The position numbers and the translations under genes are program-made. Shown here one piece after another: positions 16,013 to 25,518 of a DNA stretch of 64,000 bases. The notes under the pieces were generated by a model. The model searched no databases and was not told the DNA's origin. It saw only the letters and a program-made list of their open reading frames with translations. Numbering within the stretch: position 1 is the stretch's first letter; the number at the start of each line of letters is the position of its first letter. Source of the DNA: Amphibiibacter pelophylacis (GTDB lineage Bacteria > Pseudomonadota > Gammaproteobacteria > Burkholderiales > Burkholderiaceae_C); assembly GCF_037688875.1 (NCBI RefSeq), contig NZ_JAWDIE010000009.1, positions 62,001 to 126,000 of the forward strand, written 5' to 3'.

Positions 16013-17566
16013 ATGCAACTGAATCCCTCAGAAATTTCCGAACTGATCAAGACCCGGATTGAAGGTCTTTCCGGTGGCGCTGACGTGCGCAACCAGGGCG
16101 TCGTGGTCTCGGTGACCGACGGCATCGTGCGCGTGCACGGCCTGTCGGACGTCATGCAGGGCGAAATGCTGGAATTCCCCGCTGGCAGCGATGGCCAGCC
16201 CTCGTTTGGCCTTGCGCTGAACCTGGAGCGCGACTCGGTCGGCGCGGTGATTCTGGGCGAATACGAGCACATCCGCGAAGGCGACACCGTCAAGTGCACG
16301 GGCCGCATCCTGGAAGTGCCGGTCGGCCCCGAGCTGATCGGCCGCGTGGTCAACGCGCTGGGCCAGCCCATCGACGGCAAGGGCCCGATCAACGCCAGGA
16401 TGACCGACGTGATCGAAAAAGTCGCCCCGGGCGTGATCGCGCGCCAGTCGGTGGACCAGCCGGTGCAGACCGGCATCAAGTCGATTGACTCCATGGTGCC
16501 CATCGGCCGTGGCCAGCGCGAACTGATCATCGGCGACCGCCAGACCGGCAAGACCGCCGTGGCCATCGACGCCATCATCAACCAGAAGGGTCAGAACATG
16601 ACCTGCATCTACGTCGCGATCGGCCAGAAGGCGTCGTCGGTGAAGAACGTGGTGCGTGCGCTGGAACAGCATGGCGCGATGGAATACACCATCGTCGTGG
16701 CGGCAACGGCTTCCGAGTCGGCGGCCATGCAGTATGTGTCGGCCTACTCGGGCTGCACCATGGGCGAATACTTCCGCGATCGCGGCCAGGACGCCCTGAT
16801 TGTTTATGACGATCTGTCCAAGCAGGCCGTGGCTTACCGCCAGGTCTCGCTGCTGCTGCGCCGCCCGCCGGGCCGCGAGGCTTTCCCGGGCGACGTGTTC
16901 TATCTACACAGCCGTCTGCTGGAGCGTGCAGCCCGTGTCAATGCCGATTACGTTGAAGCCTTCACCAAGGGTGAAGTCAAGGGCAAGACGGGCTCGCTGA
17001 CCGCGCTGCCGGTGATTGAAACGCAGGCCGGTGACGTGTCCGCTTTCGTGCCGACCAACGTGATCTCGATCACCGACGGTCAGATCTTCCTGGAAACCAG
17101 CCTGTTCAACGCCGGTATCCGCCCCGCCATCAACGCCGGTATTTCGGTGTCGCGCGTCGGCGGTGCCGCCCAGACCAAGCTGATCAAGGGCCTGTCCGGC
17201 GGTATCCGTACCGACCTGGCGCAGTATCGCGAACTGGCCGCTTTCGCGCAGTTTGCTTCTGACCTCGATGAAGCCACCCGCAAGCAGCTGGACCGCGGTG
17301 CCCGCGTGACCGAGCTGCTCAAGCAGGCCCAGTACAGCCCGCTGCCGATCGCCCTGATGGGCGCGACGCTGTTCGCGGTCAACAAGGGTTTCATGGACGA
17401 CATCGACGTCAAGCAGGTGCTGCCCTTTGAATCCGGCCTGCACCAGCACCTGAAATCCAGCCACGCCAGCCTGCTGCAGAAAATGGGCGACGAAAAGGCG
17501 TTGAGCAAGGACAGCGAGACCGAACTGTCTGCGGCCATTGCGGCTTTCAAGAAATCGTTCGCCTGA
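16013..17566 (+). CDS. atpA: ATP synthase F1 subunit alpha
   Basis: This 517-residue regulatory nucleotide-binding subunit has the family start MQLNPSEISELIKTRIE. The Walker A loop is GDRQTGKT at about residue 174. The alpha-subunit arginine finger region lies in the segment around ISVSRVGGAAQT. The length and domain order (beta-barrel, ATPase core, C-terminal helices) are normal. It lies mid-operon, 60 bases after atpH, and a strong hairpin follows in the gap before atpG. Confidence 0.98.
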   Translation: MQLNPSEISELIKTRIEGLSGGADVRNQGVVVSVTDGIVRVHGLSDVMQGEMLEFPAGSDGQPSFGLALNLERDSVGAVILGEYEHIREGDTVKCTGRILEVPVGPELIGRVVNALGQPIDGKGPINARMTDVIEKVAPGVIARQSVDQPVQTGIKSIDSMVPIGRGQRELIIGDRQTGKTAVAIDAIINQKGQNMTCIYVAIGQKASSVKNVVRALEQHGAMEYTIVVAATASESAAMQYVSAYSGCTMGEYFRDRGQDALIVYDDLSKQAVAYRQVSLLLRRPPGREAFPGDVFYLHSRLLERAARVNADYVEAFTKGEVKGKTGSLTALPVIETQAGDVSAFVPTNVISITDGQIFLETSLFNAGIRPAINAGISVSRVGGAAQTKLIKGLSGGIRTDLAQYRELAAFAQFASDLDEATRKQLDRGARVTELLKQAQYSPLPIALMGATLFAVNKGFMDDIDVKQVLPFESGLHQHLKSSHASLLQKMGDEKALSKDSETELSAAIAAFKKSFA

Positions 17567-17576
17567 TGGGTGTTGA

Positions 17577-17597
17577 GGGCCAGACACCGTCTGGCCC
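17577..17597 (+). other. Perfect 9-bp hairpin between atpA and atpG
   Basis: The inverted repeat GGGCCAGAC/GTCTGGCCC with a three-base loop begins ten bases after the atpA stop. No T run follows, so it is not a terminator. It could be a 3' stabiliser or a processing site that adjusts subunit ratios along the atp message. Confidence 0.6.
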
Positions 17598-17621
17598 GTC
17601 CGTCTGAAAAGGAGCTGCCCA

Positions 17622-18500
17622 ATGGCGGTAGGCAAGGAAATACGCGGCAAGATCAAGTCGGTGGAAAACACCCGCAAGATCACCAAAGCCATGGAAATGG
17701 TGGCCGCCAGCAAAATGCGCAAGGCGCAGGAGCGCATGCGGGCGGCGCGGCCTTACAGTGACAAGATCCGCAACATCGCCGCGAATCTGTCCCAGGCCAA
17801 CCCAGAATACAAATCGCCCTACATGCGCAAGGCGATGAAGGTGAAGAACGTCGCCTACATCGTGGTCACGACCGACAAGGGTCTGTGCGGCGGTCTGAAC
17901 ACCAACGTGCTGCGTCTGGTCACCCAAGGCATGAAAGACCGCCAGACCGAGGGCCAGTCCATCAAGGCTGTGGCCATCGGCAACAAGGGCTTTGGCTTTC
18001 TGGGCCGTGTCGGCGTGCCGGTCATCAGTCACTACGTGCAGCTGGGCGACGCGCCGGTCATGGACAGCCTGATCGGGCCCGTCAAGGTCGCGCTGGATGC
18101 CTTCGTCAATGGCGAGGTGGACGAGGTGGTGCTGTGCTACACCCAGTTCATCAACACCATGAAGCAGGAACCGCGCATGGTCACGCTGCTGCCGCTGGGC
18201 GCAGGCCATCTGCAGCAGACCGAGGCCGAGAAGAAAGCGCACGCCTGGGATTACATCTACGAGCCGGACGCTGCCACCGTCATCGACGAGCTGCTGCAGC
18301 GCTATGTGGAGGCGCTGGTCTATCAGGCCGTGGCCGACAACATGGCGTCCGAGCAGTCGGCGCGCATGGTGGCCATGAAGGCCGCGACCGACAACGCAGG
18401 GAATCTCATCAGCGAGCTCAAGCTCGTTTACAACAAAACGCGACAGGCCGCCATCACCAAGGAACTGTCCGAAATCGTCAGTGGTGCCGCCGCCGTGTGA
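17622..18500 (+). CDS. atpG: ATP synthase F1 subunit gamma
   Basis: This 292-residue central rotor shaft begins with the conserved segment KEIRGKIKSVENTRKITKAM, part of the N-terminal coiled coil. It ends with ATDNAGNLISELKLVYNKTR, part of the C-terminal coiled coil. The region DKGLCGGLNTNV is also conserved. The ATG is preceded by a good AAGGAG site. Confidence 0.97.
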   Translation: MAVGKEIRGKIKSVENTRKITKAMEMVAASKMRKAQERMRAARPYSDKIRNIAANLSQANPEYKSPYMRKAMKVKNVAYIVVTTDKGLCGGLNTNVLRLVTQGMKDRQTEGQSIKAVAIGNKGFGFLGRVGVPVISHYVQLGDAPVMDSLIGPVKVALDAFVNGEVDEVVLCYTQFINTMKQEPRMVTLLPLGAGHLQQTEAEKKAHAWDYIYEPDAATVIDELLQRYVEALVYQAVADNMASEQSARMVAMKAATDNAGNLISELKLVYNKTRQAAITKELSEIVSGAAAV

Positions 18501-18545
18501 TGGTTGCGACCGGAATGTGAATCGCGAATACCCAAGGAACAGATT

Positions 18546-19976
18546 ATGACTACCCAAACCCAGGCCGTTCAAGGCCGCGGCAAAATCGTGCAGTGCATCG
18601 GCGCCGTGGTGGACGTCGAGTTTTCCCGTGACCAGATGCCGCGCGTGTACGACGCGCTGAAAATGGAAGGCTCTGCGCTGACGCTGGAAGTGCAGCAGCA
18701 GCTGGGCGACGGCGTGGTCCGCACGATCGCGCTGGGCAGCTCTGACGGTCTGCGCCGTGGCATGGAAGTGGTCAACACCAACGCCTCCATCACCGTGCCG
18801 GTCGGCAAGGCCACGCTGGGCCGCATCATGGACGTGCTGGGCACGCCCATCGACGAACGCGGCGAAGTCTCGCACGAGCAGACGGCCTCCATCCACCGCG
18901 CTGCTCCCACCTATGACGAGCTGTCGCCCTCGCAGGATCTGCTGGAAACCGGCATCAAGGTGATCGACCTGATCTGCCCGTTCGCCAAGGGCGGCAAGGT
19001 GGGTCTGTTCGGTGGCGCCGGTGTGGGCAAGACCGTGAACATGATGGAACTCATCAACAACATCGCCAAGGCCCACAGCGGTCTGTCGGTGTTCGCTGGT
19101 GTGGGTGAACGCACCCGCGAAGGCAACGACTTCTATCACGAGATGGCCGATTCCGGCGTGGTGAACCTCGAGAACCTGGGCGAATCCAAAGTGGCCATGG
19201 TTTACGGCCAGATGAACGAGCCCCCGGGCAACCGCCTGCGCGTGGCGCTGACCGGCCTGACCATCGCCGAATCGTTCCGCGACGAAGGCAAGGATGTGCT
19301 GTTCTTCGTGGACAACATCTACCGCTACACGCTGGCCGGCACCGAAGTGTCCGCGCTGCTGGGCCGTATGCCTTCTGCCGTGGGCTACCAACCGACGCTG
19401 GCCGAAGAAATGGGCCGCCTGCAGGAGCGCATCACCTCGACCAAAGTCGGTTCGATCACCTCCATCCAGGCCGTTTACGTCCCTGCCGATGACCTGACCG
19501 ACCCGTCGCCCGCCACGACCTTCGCCCACCTGGACGCCACGGTCGTGCTGTCGCGTGACATCGCTTCGCTGGGCATCTACCCCGCCGTGGACCCGCTGGA
19601 TTCGACCAGCCGCCAAGTCGATCCTAACGTCGTGGGCGAAGAGCACTACAACACCACCCGCGCCGTGCAGCAGACCCTGCAGCGCTACAAGGAACTGCGC
19701 GACATCATCGCGATTCTGGGCATGGATGAACTGTCCCCGGAAGACAAGCTGGCCGTGGCCCGCGCGCGCAAAATCCAGCGCTTCCTGTCGCAGCCCTTCC
19801 ACGTGGCCGAAGTGTTCACCGGCTCGCCCGGCAAGTACGTGCCGCTGAAGGAAACCATCCGCGGCTTCAAGATGATTGTGGCTGGCGAGTGCGATCACCT
19901 GCCCGAGCAGGCCTTCTACATGGTCGGCACCATCGACGAAGCGTTCGAGAAGGCCAAGAAGCTGCAGGCCGCTTAA
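18546..19976 (+). CDS. atpD: ATP synthase F1 subunit beta
   Basis: This 476-residue catalytic subunit has Walker A GGAGVGKT at 156-163, the catalytic glutamate in GERTREGNDFY, Walker B LFFVDNIYR and the DELSPEDK segment. The reading frame is open further upstream, but the ATG at 18546 with AAGGAA gives the normal N-terminus MTTQTQAVQGRGKIVQCIG. The conserved DELSEED form is DELSPEDK here, a common beta-proteobacterial variation. Confidence 0.98.
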   Translation: MTTQTQAVQGRGKIVQCIGAVVDVEFSRDQMPRVYDALKMEGSALTLEVQQQLGDGVVRTIALGSSDGLRRGMEVVNTNASITVPVGKATLGRIMDVLGTPIDERGEVSHEQTASIHRAAPTYDELSPSQDLLETGIKVIDLICPFAKGGKVGLFGGAGVGKTVNMMELINNIAKAHSGLSVFAGVGERTREGNDFYHEMADSGVVNLENLGESKVAMVYGQMNEPPGNRLRVALTGLTIAESFRDEGKDVLFFVDNIYRYTLAGTEVSALLGRMPSAVGYQPTLAEEMGRLQERITSTKVGSITSIQAVYVPADDLTDPSPATTFAHLDATVVLSRDIASLGIYPAVDPLDSTSRQVDPNVVGEEHYNTTRAVQQTLQRYKELRDIIAILGMDELSPEDKLAVARARKIQRFLSQPFHVAEVFTGSPGKYVPLKETIRGFKMIVAGECDHLPEQAFYMVGTIDEAFEKAKKLQAA

Positions 19977-20045
19977 GGCCCGCTGCCGCCGCGCGGCGCC
20001 TGTGTGCTGCGCGGCCGAACCCCTTCACGAGATTGAGAGCTGACC

Positions 20046-20462
20046 ATGGCCACCCTGCACGTTGACGTTGTATCCACCCACGAACTGATTTTTTCGGGCG
20101 AGGCCACCCGCGTGGTCCTGCCGGGCGAAAGCGGTGAGCTGGGCATCCTGCCGCGCCACACCCCGCTCATCACCCGCATCAAGCCGGGCTCGGTGCGCAT
20201 CCAGAACGCCCAGACCCAGAGCGAAGAGCTGATTTTCGTCCAGGGCGGCATTCTGGAAGTCCAGCCGGGTGGCGTCACCGTTCTGGCCGACACCGCCATC
20301 CGCGGCAAGGATCTGGACGAGGCCAAGGCGCTGGAGGCCAAAAAGGCCGCCGAAGCCGCCATTCGCGACGCCAAATCCGAGATCGATCTAGCCGCCGCTC
20401 AAAGCGAGTTCGCCGCGATGGCGGCCCAGCTTGCGGCCATCCAGAAGCTGCGCCGCAAATAA
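20046..20462 (+). CDS. atpC: ATP synthase F1 subunit epsilon
   Basis: This 138-residue protein couples the gamma shaft to the c-ring and can inhibit ATP hydrolysis. It has an N-terminal beta sandwich (TLHVDVVSTHELIFSGEA; GELGILPRHTPLIT) and a C-terminal pair of helices rich in Ala/Glu/Lys. It is the last gene of the operon, and an intrinsic terminator follows about 28 bases after its stop. Confidence 0.97.
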   Translation: MATLHVDVVSTHELIFSGEATRVVLPGESGELGILPRHTPLITRIKPGSVRIQNAQTQSEELIFVQGGILEVQPGGVTVLADTAIRGKDLDEAKALEAKKAAEAAIRDAKSEIDLAAAQSEFAAMAAQLAAIQKLRRK

Positions 20463-20490
20463 GCGACGCTGCGGTCCGATCCGGCAGAAC

Positions 20491-20517
20491 AAAGGCTCCC
20501 TCGGGAGCCTTTTTTTG
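20491..20517 (+). terminator. Intrinsic terminator of the atp operon
   Basis: The stem AAAGGCTCCC/GGGAGCCTTT has a short loop and runs into seven T bases. Its reverse complement also ends in an A/T stretch, so it may serve the minus-strand methyltransferase gene, whose stop lies 18 bases further on. Confidence 0.9.
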
Positions 20518-20534
20518 GGCCCTGTCGCGCTGTG

Positions 20535-21398
20535 TCAGCTCAGGCGCGGAAAGCGCCGCGTGGCGTGATCGGGCAGGCCCAGCTCTTCCAGAATCTGGCG
20601 CAGGCGCTGGCCCGCGCTGTGCCGTTTCTGCCCGGTGTATTCGGCCAGGATCAGCTCGTTTTTCATGCTGTGCTCCCAGCCGACCAGCTCGGTCACCGTC
20701 ACCTGGTAGCCCATGGCCTCCAGGTACAGGCAACGCAGCACATTGGTCACCTGGCTGCCCAGTTCGCGCGTGTGCAGCGGGCGGCGCCACAGCTCGGCCA
20801 GCGGGCTGCGCGCCAGCATCAGCGCCTTGTTCTGGCGCAAAGCGGCGGCCAGCTCGGCCTGGCAGCAGGGCACCAGCACCATGAACTGCGCCTGCTTGAG
20901 CAGACCGAACTCGATGGCATCGTCGGTGGCCGTGTCGCAGGCGTGCAGCGCGGTCACCAGGCCCACGCGCTCGGGCAGGGCGCTGTCCTGCGTGGCCTGC
21001 GCGACGCTCAGGTTCAGAAAACCCATGCGCCCAAAGCCAAAGCGCTGGGCCAGCTCGCGCGAGCGCTCAACCAGCTCGGGCCGCGTCTCGATGCCGTAAA
21101 TGTGGCCGTCCGCCGCGTGGCGCACGAACAGGTCATAAAGAATGAAGCCCAGGTAGGATTTGCCCGCGCCGTGGTCGGCCGCGCACCAGTCGTCGCCGCT
21201 CTCCTGAGCCTGAACGCGCAGGCGCTGCAGCAGCGGTTCGATGAACTGGAACAGGTGGTAAACCTGCTTGAGCTTGCGCCGTGAATCCTGGTTGATGCGC
21301 GCATCGCGCGTCAGGATGTGCAGCTCCTTGAGCAGCTCGACGGACTGGCCGGCGCGCAGGTCGAGCTGGTCGGCATTGGAAGGCTGAGGCCGCGCCAT
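20535..21398 (-). CDS. SAM-dependent methyltransferase, Methyltransf_32-like
   Basis: This 287-residue cytoplasmic protein has a nucleotide-binding fold: a glycine-bearing motif I in AADHGAGKSYLGFILYDLF, an acidic residue ending motif II (IYGIETRP), and HACDTATDDA. The CCQ segment (VPCCQAEL) resembles the Methyltransf_32 group. The substrate is unknown; RNA or protein is possible. The ATG overlaps the mpl stop (TGATG), so it is translationally coupled to that gene. A GTG one codon upstream is a less likely start. Confidence 0.8.
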   Translation of the reverse strand: MARPQPSNADQLDLRAGQSVELLKELHILTRDARINQDSRRKLKQVYHLFQFIEPLLQRLRVQAQESGDDWCAADHGAGKSYLGFILYDLFVRHAADGHIYGIETRPELVERSRELAQRFGFGRMGFLNLSVAQATQDSALPERVGLVTALHACDTATDDAIEFGLLKQAQFMVLVPCCQAELAAALRQNKALMLARSPLAELWRRPLHTRELGSQVTNVLRCLYLEAMGYQVTVTELVGWEHSMKNELILAEYTGQKRHSAGQRLRQILEELGLPDHATRRFPRLS

Positions 21399-22789
21399 CA
21401 CGCGCCCTGGGCTGCGCGGGCGGCCAGAGCATCCAGCAGCTTGCCGTGCAGGCCGCCAAAGCTGCCGTTGCTCATGCCGACCACGACGTCGCCGGGGCGG
21501 CAGGCAGCTGCGACATCAGCGACCAGCGCGTCCACGCTGTCCAGCACGCGGGCGCGCTCGCCCAGCGGCGCCAGCGCGTCAGACAGGCTCCAGCCCTGCG
21601 GCTGCAATGCCCACACAGCGTCGGCGTCGGCCAGTGCGCCGGGCAACTGCGCCGCCATGGTGCCCAGCTTCATGGTGTTGGAGCGGGCCTCGAAGACCGC
21701 CAGCAGGCGTCCCCGGGCGGGAAGCTGGCGCCGAGCGCCGTCCAGCGTCAGGGCAATCGCCGTGGGGTGGTGTGCGAAATCGTCGTAAACGCTGACGCCG
21801 TGGACTGTTCCGCGCAGCTCCATACGGCGCTTGACGTTCTCAAAACGGCCCAGCGCCTGCGTGCCACGTGCCAGATCAATGCCGACGTGCTCGGCGGCGG
21901 CCAGCGCTGCCAGTGCGTTCATCTGGTTGTGACGGCCCTGCAGCGCCCAGGTCAGCTGCGCCAGCTTCCGGCCGTCGCGCATCACGGCGAAATCGTGCGG
22001 TTCGCCACTGGCCGTCAATGTCCCGGTAGCAGACGTTTCCAGCCCGAAAGGCTGCACCGGCGTATAGCAGCCGCGCGTCAGCACGCGGTCCAGCGCAGGC
22101 GCATCAAAGTTGCTGACGATGCGACCGGTAGAAGGCACGGTGCGGATCAGGTGGTGAAATTGTGTCTCGATGGCAGCAAGATCAGCGAAGATGTCAGCGT
22201 GATCGAACTCGAGGTTGTTCAGCACCACGGTGCGTGGCCGGTAGTGGACGAACTTGCTGCGCTTGTCGAAAAATGCGGTGTCGTACTCGTCGGCCTCGAT
22301 GACGAAGTGCTTTCCAGCGCCCAGGCGCGCGGACACGCCGAAATTCTGCGGCACGCCGCCCACCAGAAAGCCAGGCTCCAGCCCCGCGTCCTGCAGAATC
22401 CAGGCCAGCATCGAGGTCGTCGTTGTCTTGCCGTGCGTGCCGGCCACCGCCAGCACATGGCGGCCCTGCAGCACGTTTTCGGCCAGCCACTGCGGGCCGC
22501 TGGTGTAGGGCAGGCCCTTGTCCAGAATCGTTTCCATCAGCGGGTAAGCGCCCGTCTTGGCGCGGCTGACCACGTTGCCGATGACGAAGACGTCGGGTGT
22601 GCCGCCAAGCTGCTCCAGCTGCGCGCTGTCGTAGCCTTCGATCAGGTCAATGCCCAGCGCGCGGAGCTGGTCGCTCATCGGCGGATAGACCTGCGCGTCG
22701 CAGCCCGTGACGCGGTGCCCGGCCTCGCGCGCCAGAGCGGCCACGCCGCCCATGAATGTGCCGCAGATGCCCAGAATGTGGATGTGCAT
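21398..22789 (-). CDS. mpl: UDP-N-acetylmuramate:L-alanyl-gamma-D-glutamyl-meso-diaminopimelate ligase
   Basis: This 463-residue cell-wall recycling enzyme joins recovered murein tripeptide to UDP-MurNAc. The N-terminus MHIHILGICGTFMGGVAALA is the family's nucleotide-binding start. The ATP loop is GTHGKTTTTSM, and EADEYDTAFFDKRSKF is the conserved central motif of Mpl. A longer in-frame start exists upstream, but the ATG at 22789 matches the family. The next gene upstream on this strand, a lytic transglycosylase, supports a murein role. Confidence 0.96.
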   Translation of the reverse strand: MHIHILGICGTFMGGVAALAREAGHRVTGCDAQVYPPMSDQLRALGIDLIEGYDSAQLEQLGGTPDVFVIGNVVSRAKTGAYPLMETILDKGLPYTSGPQWLAENVLQGRHVLAVAGTHGKTTTTSMLAWILQDAGLEPGFLVGGVPQNFGVSARLGAGKHFVIEADEYDTAFFDKRSKFVHYRPRTVVLNNLEFDHADIFADLAAIETQFHHLIRTVPSTGRIVSNFDAPALDRVLTRGCYTPVQPFGLETSATGTLTASGEPHDFAVMRDGRKLAQLTWALQGRHNQMNALAALAAAEHVGIDLARGTQALGRFENVKRRMELRGTVHGVSVYDDFAHHPTAIALTLDGARRQLPARGRLLAVFEARSNTMKLGTMAAQLPGALADADAVWALQPQGWSLSDALAPLGERARVLDSVDALVADVAAACRPGDVVVGMSNGSFGGLHGKLLDALAARAAQGA

Positions 22790-22850
22790 GATGTCGCCCG
22801 AAAGTTCAGCGGCCCGCCCGGTGGGGCCGGGCGCCATTATCGCCGCTGGA

Positions 22851-24107
22851 TCACTGCAGGGCGGCGAGCAGTTTCTGTCCGGCGCGGCCGTTCACGGCCA
22901 TGCCCAGGCGCTGCTGTTCGGCGCGGATGGCCGTGCGCGTTTTGGCACCGATCAGGCCGTCGGGAGTGCCGATGTCGTAGCCTTTGGCGATCAGCAGCGC
23001 CTGAAGCTGGCGGTTCTGGGCGCGGCTCAGACCCGGATCGTCGGTCGGCCAGGCGCGGGCGAAGGGCACGCGCGCAGCGGGGTTGGCGATCAGATCAGAC
23101 AGGTGGGCGATGGCCAGGGCATAGTTCTCGGACGCGTTGTAGCTGTACAGCGTGTCAAAGTTTTTCCCGACCAGAAAAGCCGGGCCGCTGGCTCCGGCGG
23201 GCAGCAGCAGACCGGCCGAGGTCAGCGTATCCGGCAGCGGCGAACCATCGGGCAGCGTCACCCCGGCCGAGCGCCAGTAGGACAGCGGCTTTTTGCTGCG
23301 GCGCCCGGACACGTCCGGCTCGCCCTGGTTCAGGCGGACTTCGTAGCCCCAGGGCTGGCCCGGCACATACCCAGCCTGCTGCAGGAAGCGCGCGGTGGAG
23401 GCCAGCGCGTCGGGGACCGAATCGACGATGTCGCGGCGGCCATCGCCGTCAAAATCGACCGCCGTGCGAAAGAAGGTGGACGGCATGAACTGCGTCTGGC
23501 CAAACGCGCCGGCCCACGATCCGCTGAGTTTTTCCGCCGGAATATGGCCTTCCTGGACGATGCGCAGCGCGTTGGCAAACTCGCTGCGGAAGTAGCTCTG
23601 GCGGCGCCCGAAGCACGACAGCGTGCCCAGCGAGACCAGCAGCGGCCTGGCCCCGAGGTTTTTGCCGAAATTGCTCTCCACGCCCCACACGCCCAGCACC
23701 ATGGCGGGCGCCACGCCGTAGCGGCTCTGCACCTGCTGCAGCGTCGGCAGCCACTGTTTCAGGGCGGCGCGGCCGTCAGACACGCGCTCGTCATCGACCA
23801 GCACGGCCATGTAGTCCCACACGGGCATCGTGAATTCAGGCTGGGCGTTGAGCAGCGGCAGCACACTGCCATCGGCCTGCAGCGGTGCGACGAAGCGCTG
23901 CCAGGTGTCGTCGCTGATGCGGCCAAAAGCCGCTGTGCCACGCAGCTGGTTGAGGCAGCTGGCGTACTCGGTCTGATCCAGTACGGGCGCTGCGGTCTGC
24001 GCCTGCGCGTTCGGCGCTGCCAGCAGCGCGGCAATGGCGCACAGGGCCGACAGCACACTGGCCCAGCCCGCCTGAAGGCGTAAAAAATGAGTGGGCATTG
24101 ATGTCAT
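22851..24107 (-). CDS. Lytic murein transglycosylase, MltB-like, with peptidoglycan-binding domain
   Basis: This protein of about 418 residues is exported by the N-terminal signal AGWASVLSALCAIAALLAA, ending APNAQA. The catalytic glutamate is in WGVESNFGKNLG. The MltB-type region continues with SWAGAFGQTQFMPSTFF and VDFDGDGRRDIVDSVPDA. A C-terminal PG_binding_1 domain (GYDIGTPDGLIGAKTRTAI) anchors it to the wall. It cleaves glycan strands to anhydro-muropeptides, and mpl recycles their peptides. The start is uncertain: ATG at 24107 or 24098 both give a normal signal peptide, while the longer frame adds an unlikely leader. Confidence 0.92.
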   Translation of the reverse strand: MTSMPTHFLRLQAGWASVLSALCAIAALLAAPNAQAQTAAPVLDQTEYASCLNQLRGTAAFGRISDDTWQRFVAPLQADGSVLPLLNAQPEFTMPVWDYMAVLVDDERVSDGRAALKQWLPTLQQVQSRYGVAPAMVLGVWGVESNFGKNLGARPLLVSLGTLSCFGRRQSYFRSEFANALRIVQEGHIPAEKLSGSWAGAFGQTQFMPSTFFRTAVDFDGDGRRDIVDSVPDALASTARFLQQAGYVPGQPWGYEVRLNQGEPDVSGRRSKKPLSYWRSAGVTLPDGSPLPDTLTSAGLLLPAGASGPAFLVGKNFDTLYSYNASENYALAIAHLSDLIANPAARVPFARAWPTDDPGLSRAQNRQLQALLIAKGYDIGTPDGLIGAKTRTAIRAEQQRLGMAVNGRAGQKLLAALQ

Positions 24108-24431
24108 CGCAGAAAACGGACGGGCCGTGGGTGAAGAAATGTTGCGTGCTCGCGACAGGAAAGCGCTCAGCGCTGAAAAAGTGCGAAGAGCTGTGGCTGA
24201 TGATTGCGCAATCATCAAAAGTGCAAACAGTTGATTTATTGGTTTTTTTTGGGAGACGAGTCGGTTTGCAAGACTTCGCTCGGTACAGACTGCATCAACT
24301 TGAGCGGGTTTTCCCTAGGCCAATGACGCAGTACCGGCATGATCCAATGATTGCGAGTCAGGTTTCTAACAAAAGTTCCAGCAAGGAACGGACCAGACCC
24401 TTTTTATCCTTTCATCCATCAGGGAGAACCC
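24108..24431 (+). other. Intergenic region between divergent transglycosylase and barrel genes
   Basis: These 324 bases hold no credible gene. They are clearly richer in A+T than the surroundings and contain a T8 run (24243-24250) and a palindrome TCAGCGCTGA (24168-24177). A leader box starting CATGATCCAAT (24338) recurs upstream of the second barrel gene. Promoters for both flanking genes must lie here, but I see no confident -35/-10 pair. A strong AGGGAG site precedes the barrel gene. Confidence 0.6.
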
Positions 24432-25463
24432 ATGAAACTGATCGTCAAAGTGCTGGCTGCCGCTGCAGCCCTGACCGTGTCCGGTGTGTCGATGGCCCAA
24501 GTGACCATGGACGCCAACCTGGAACTGAACCCCACCATCACCAACAGGACTGCCACCTCCAACAGCAATTCGGTGGACACCGATGGCCGCGTTGAAGTGA
24601 ACCTGGCGGCCCGCAAATCACTGGCAGACAACTATTTTGTCGCTGGCCGTGGCACTCTGCTGCTGAAGCTCGATGGCACGACGGCTGTGGATGATGCTTG
24701 GGGCCAGTTCGGCACCAAGCTGTGGGATGTGAAGCTGGGGCGCTTTGAGGCCATGGATCTGTTCCCGCTGGGCAAAGACACCCTGGTGGTCGATGCGCGC
24801 CTGGTGGGCGATAGCGAGTATGCCTTTGGCTACAACGCCAACGATCTGCGTGGCCGCGTGGGTGCTGGCCAGCTGCATGCGGCTCTGGGCGTGAACCCCA
24901 TGCCGGGTCTGCGCGCCGAACTGGGTATTGTGCACGCCAACGACACGGGCGCGGGTCGTGTGCGTGGTCTCCGTCCGGCTGTCTCCTACACCACCGGTCC
25001 GCTGACCCTGCGCGGCGGTATTGAATACGTGAACACGCTGCGCAAGAGCGCCGTGACGGCCACGACCCTGCCCGGTACGATCACCAACCCTGACGGATCG
25101 GTCAGCAACGTGACGATTACTACTGCTGCAGGCAGCGACGCTGTTCCCAGCTCGAGCGCCACCGGCTTTGGTCTGTCGCTGGGGTACAACCTGGGCGTGG
25201 GTACTGACGTGAACGTCAACTACGCCAAGAAGAAAGAGCGCAGCGCTTTGGGCGCCAACATCGTGATGGGCGATTTCGGTCTGGGCGCCGTTTATGCCCG
25301 CAACACCGACACCAATCGTTCGCGCTATGCGGTGTACACGGCTTACTCCCTGCCGCTGCTGGATATCAAGGGCGCGACGATCACTCCCGCTCTGAGCTTC
25401 GGCAAGAACACCGGCAGCGACACCCAGGTCGCAGCGCGTGTGCGTGTGAACTACGCATTCTGA
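24432..25463 (+). CDS. Outer-membrane beta-barrel protein, carbohydrate-porin-like (copy 1)
   Basis: This 343-residue exported protein has a signal peptide (MKLIVKVLAAAAALTVSGVS, cut after SMA) and alternating beta-strand sequence throughout. It ends in the aromatic terminal strand VRVNYAF needed for outer-membrane insertion. The motif DVKLGRFEAMDLFPLGKDT is shared with the next gene and recalls porins of the sugar type, though I cannot name the substrate. An intrinsic terminator follows. The second, homologous gene lies about 440 bases downstream with a similar leader and terminator, which points to tandem duplication. Confidence 0.82.
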   Translation: MKLIVKVLAAAAALTVSGVSMAQVTMDANLELNPTITNRTATSNSNSVDTDGRVEVNLAARKSLADNYFVAGRGTLLLKLDGTTAVDDAWGQFGTKLWDVKLGRFEAMDLFPLGKDTLVVDARLVGDSEYAFGYNANDLRGRVGAGQLHAALGVNPMPGLRAELGIVHANDTGAGRVRGLRPAVSYTTGPLTLRGGIEYVNTLRKSAVTATTLPGTITNPDGSVSNVTITTAAGSDAVPSSSATGFGLSLGYNLGVGTDVNVNYAKKKERSALGANIVMGDFGLGAVYARNTDTNRSRYAVYTAYSLPLLDIKGATITPALSFGKNTGSDTQVAARVRVNYAF

Positions 25464-25483
25464 TTCCACCCAGTCAGAGAAAA

Positions 25484-25518
25484 ACCCCGTCGGGCCGCAA
25501 GGCCCGGCGGGGTTTTTT
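25484..25518 (+). terminator. Intrinsic terminator after barrel copy 1
   Basis: A twelve-pair stem (CCCCGTCGGGCC with GGCCCGGCGGGG, including one G-T pair) closes a GCAA loop and is followed by six T bases. The terminator after copy 2 differs from it at only two positions. Confidence 0.93.

Noticed and set aside
17547..19898. Antisense open frame of 783 codons opposite atpG-atpD
   Set aside because: It has His/Val/Gly-rich shadow composition and no domain, and it lies fully over well-conserved ATP synthase genes.
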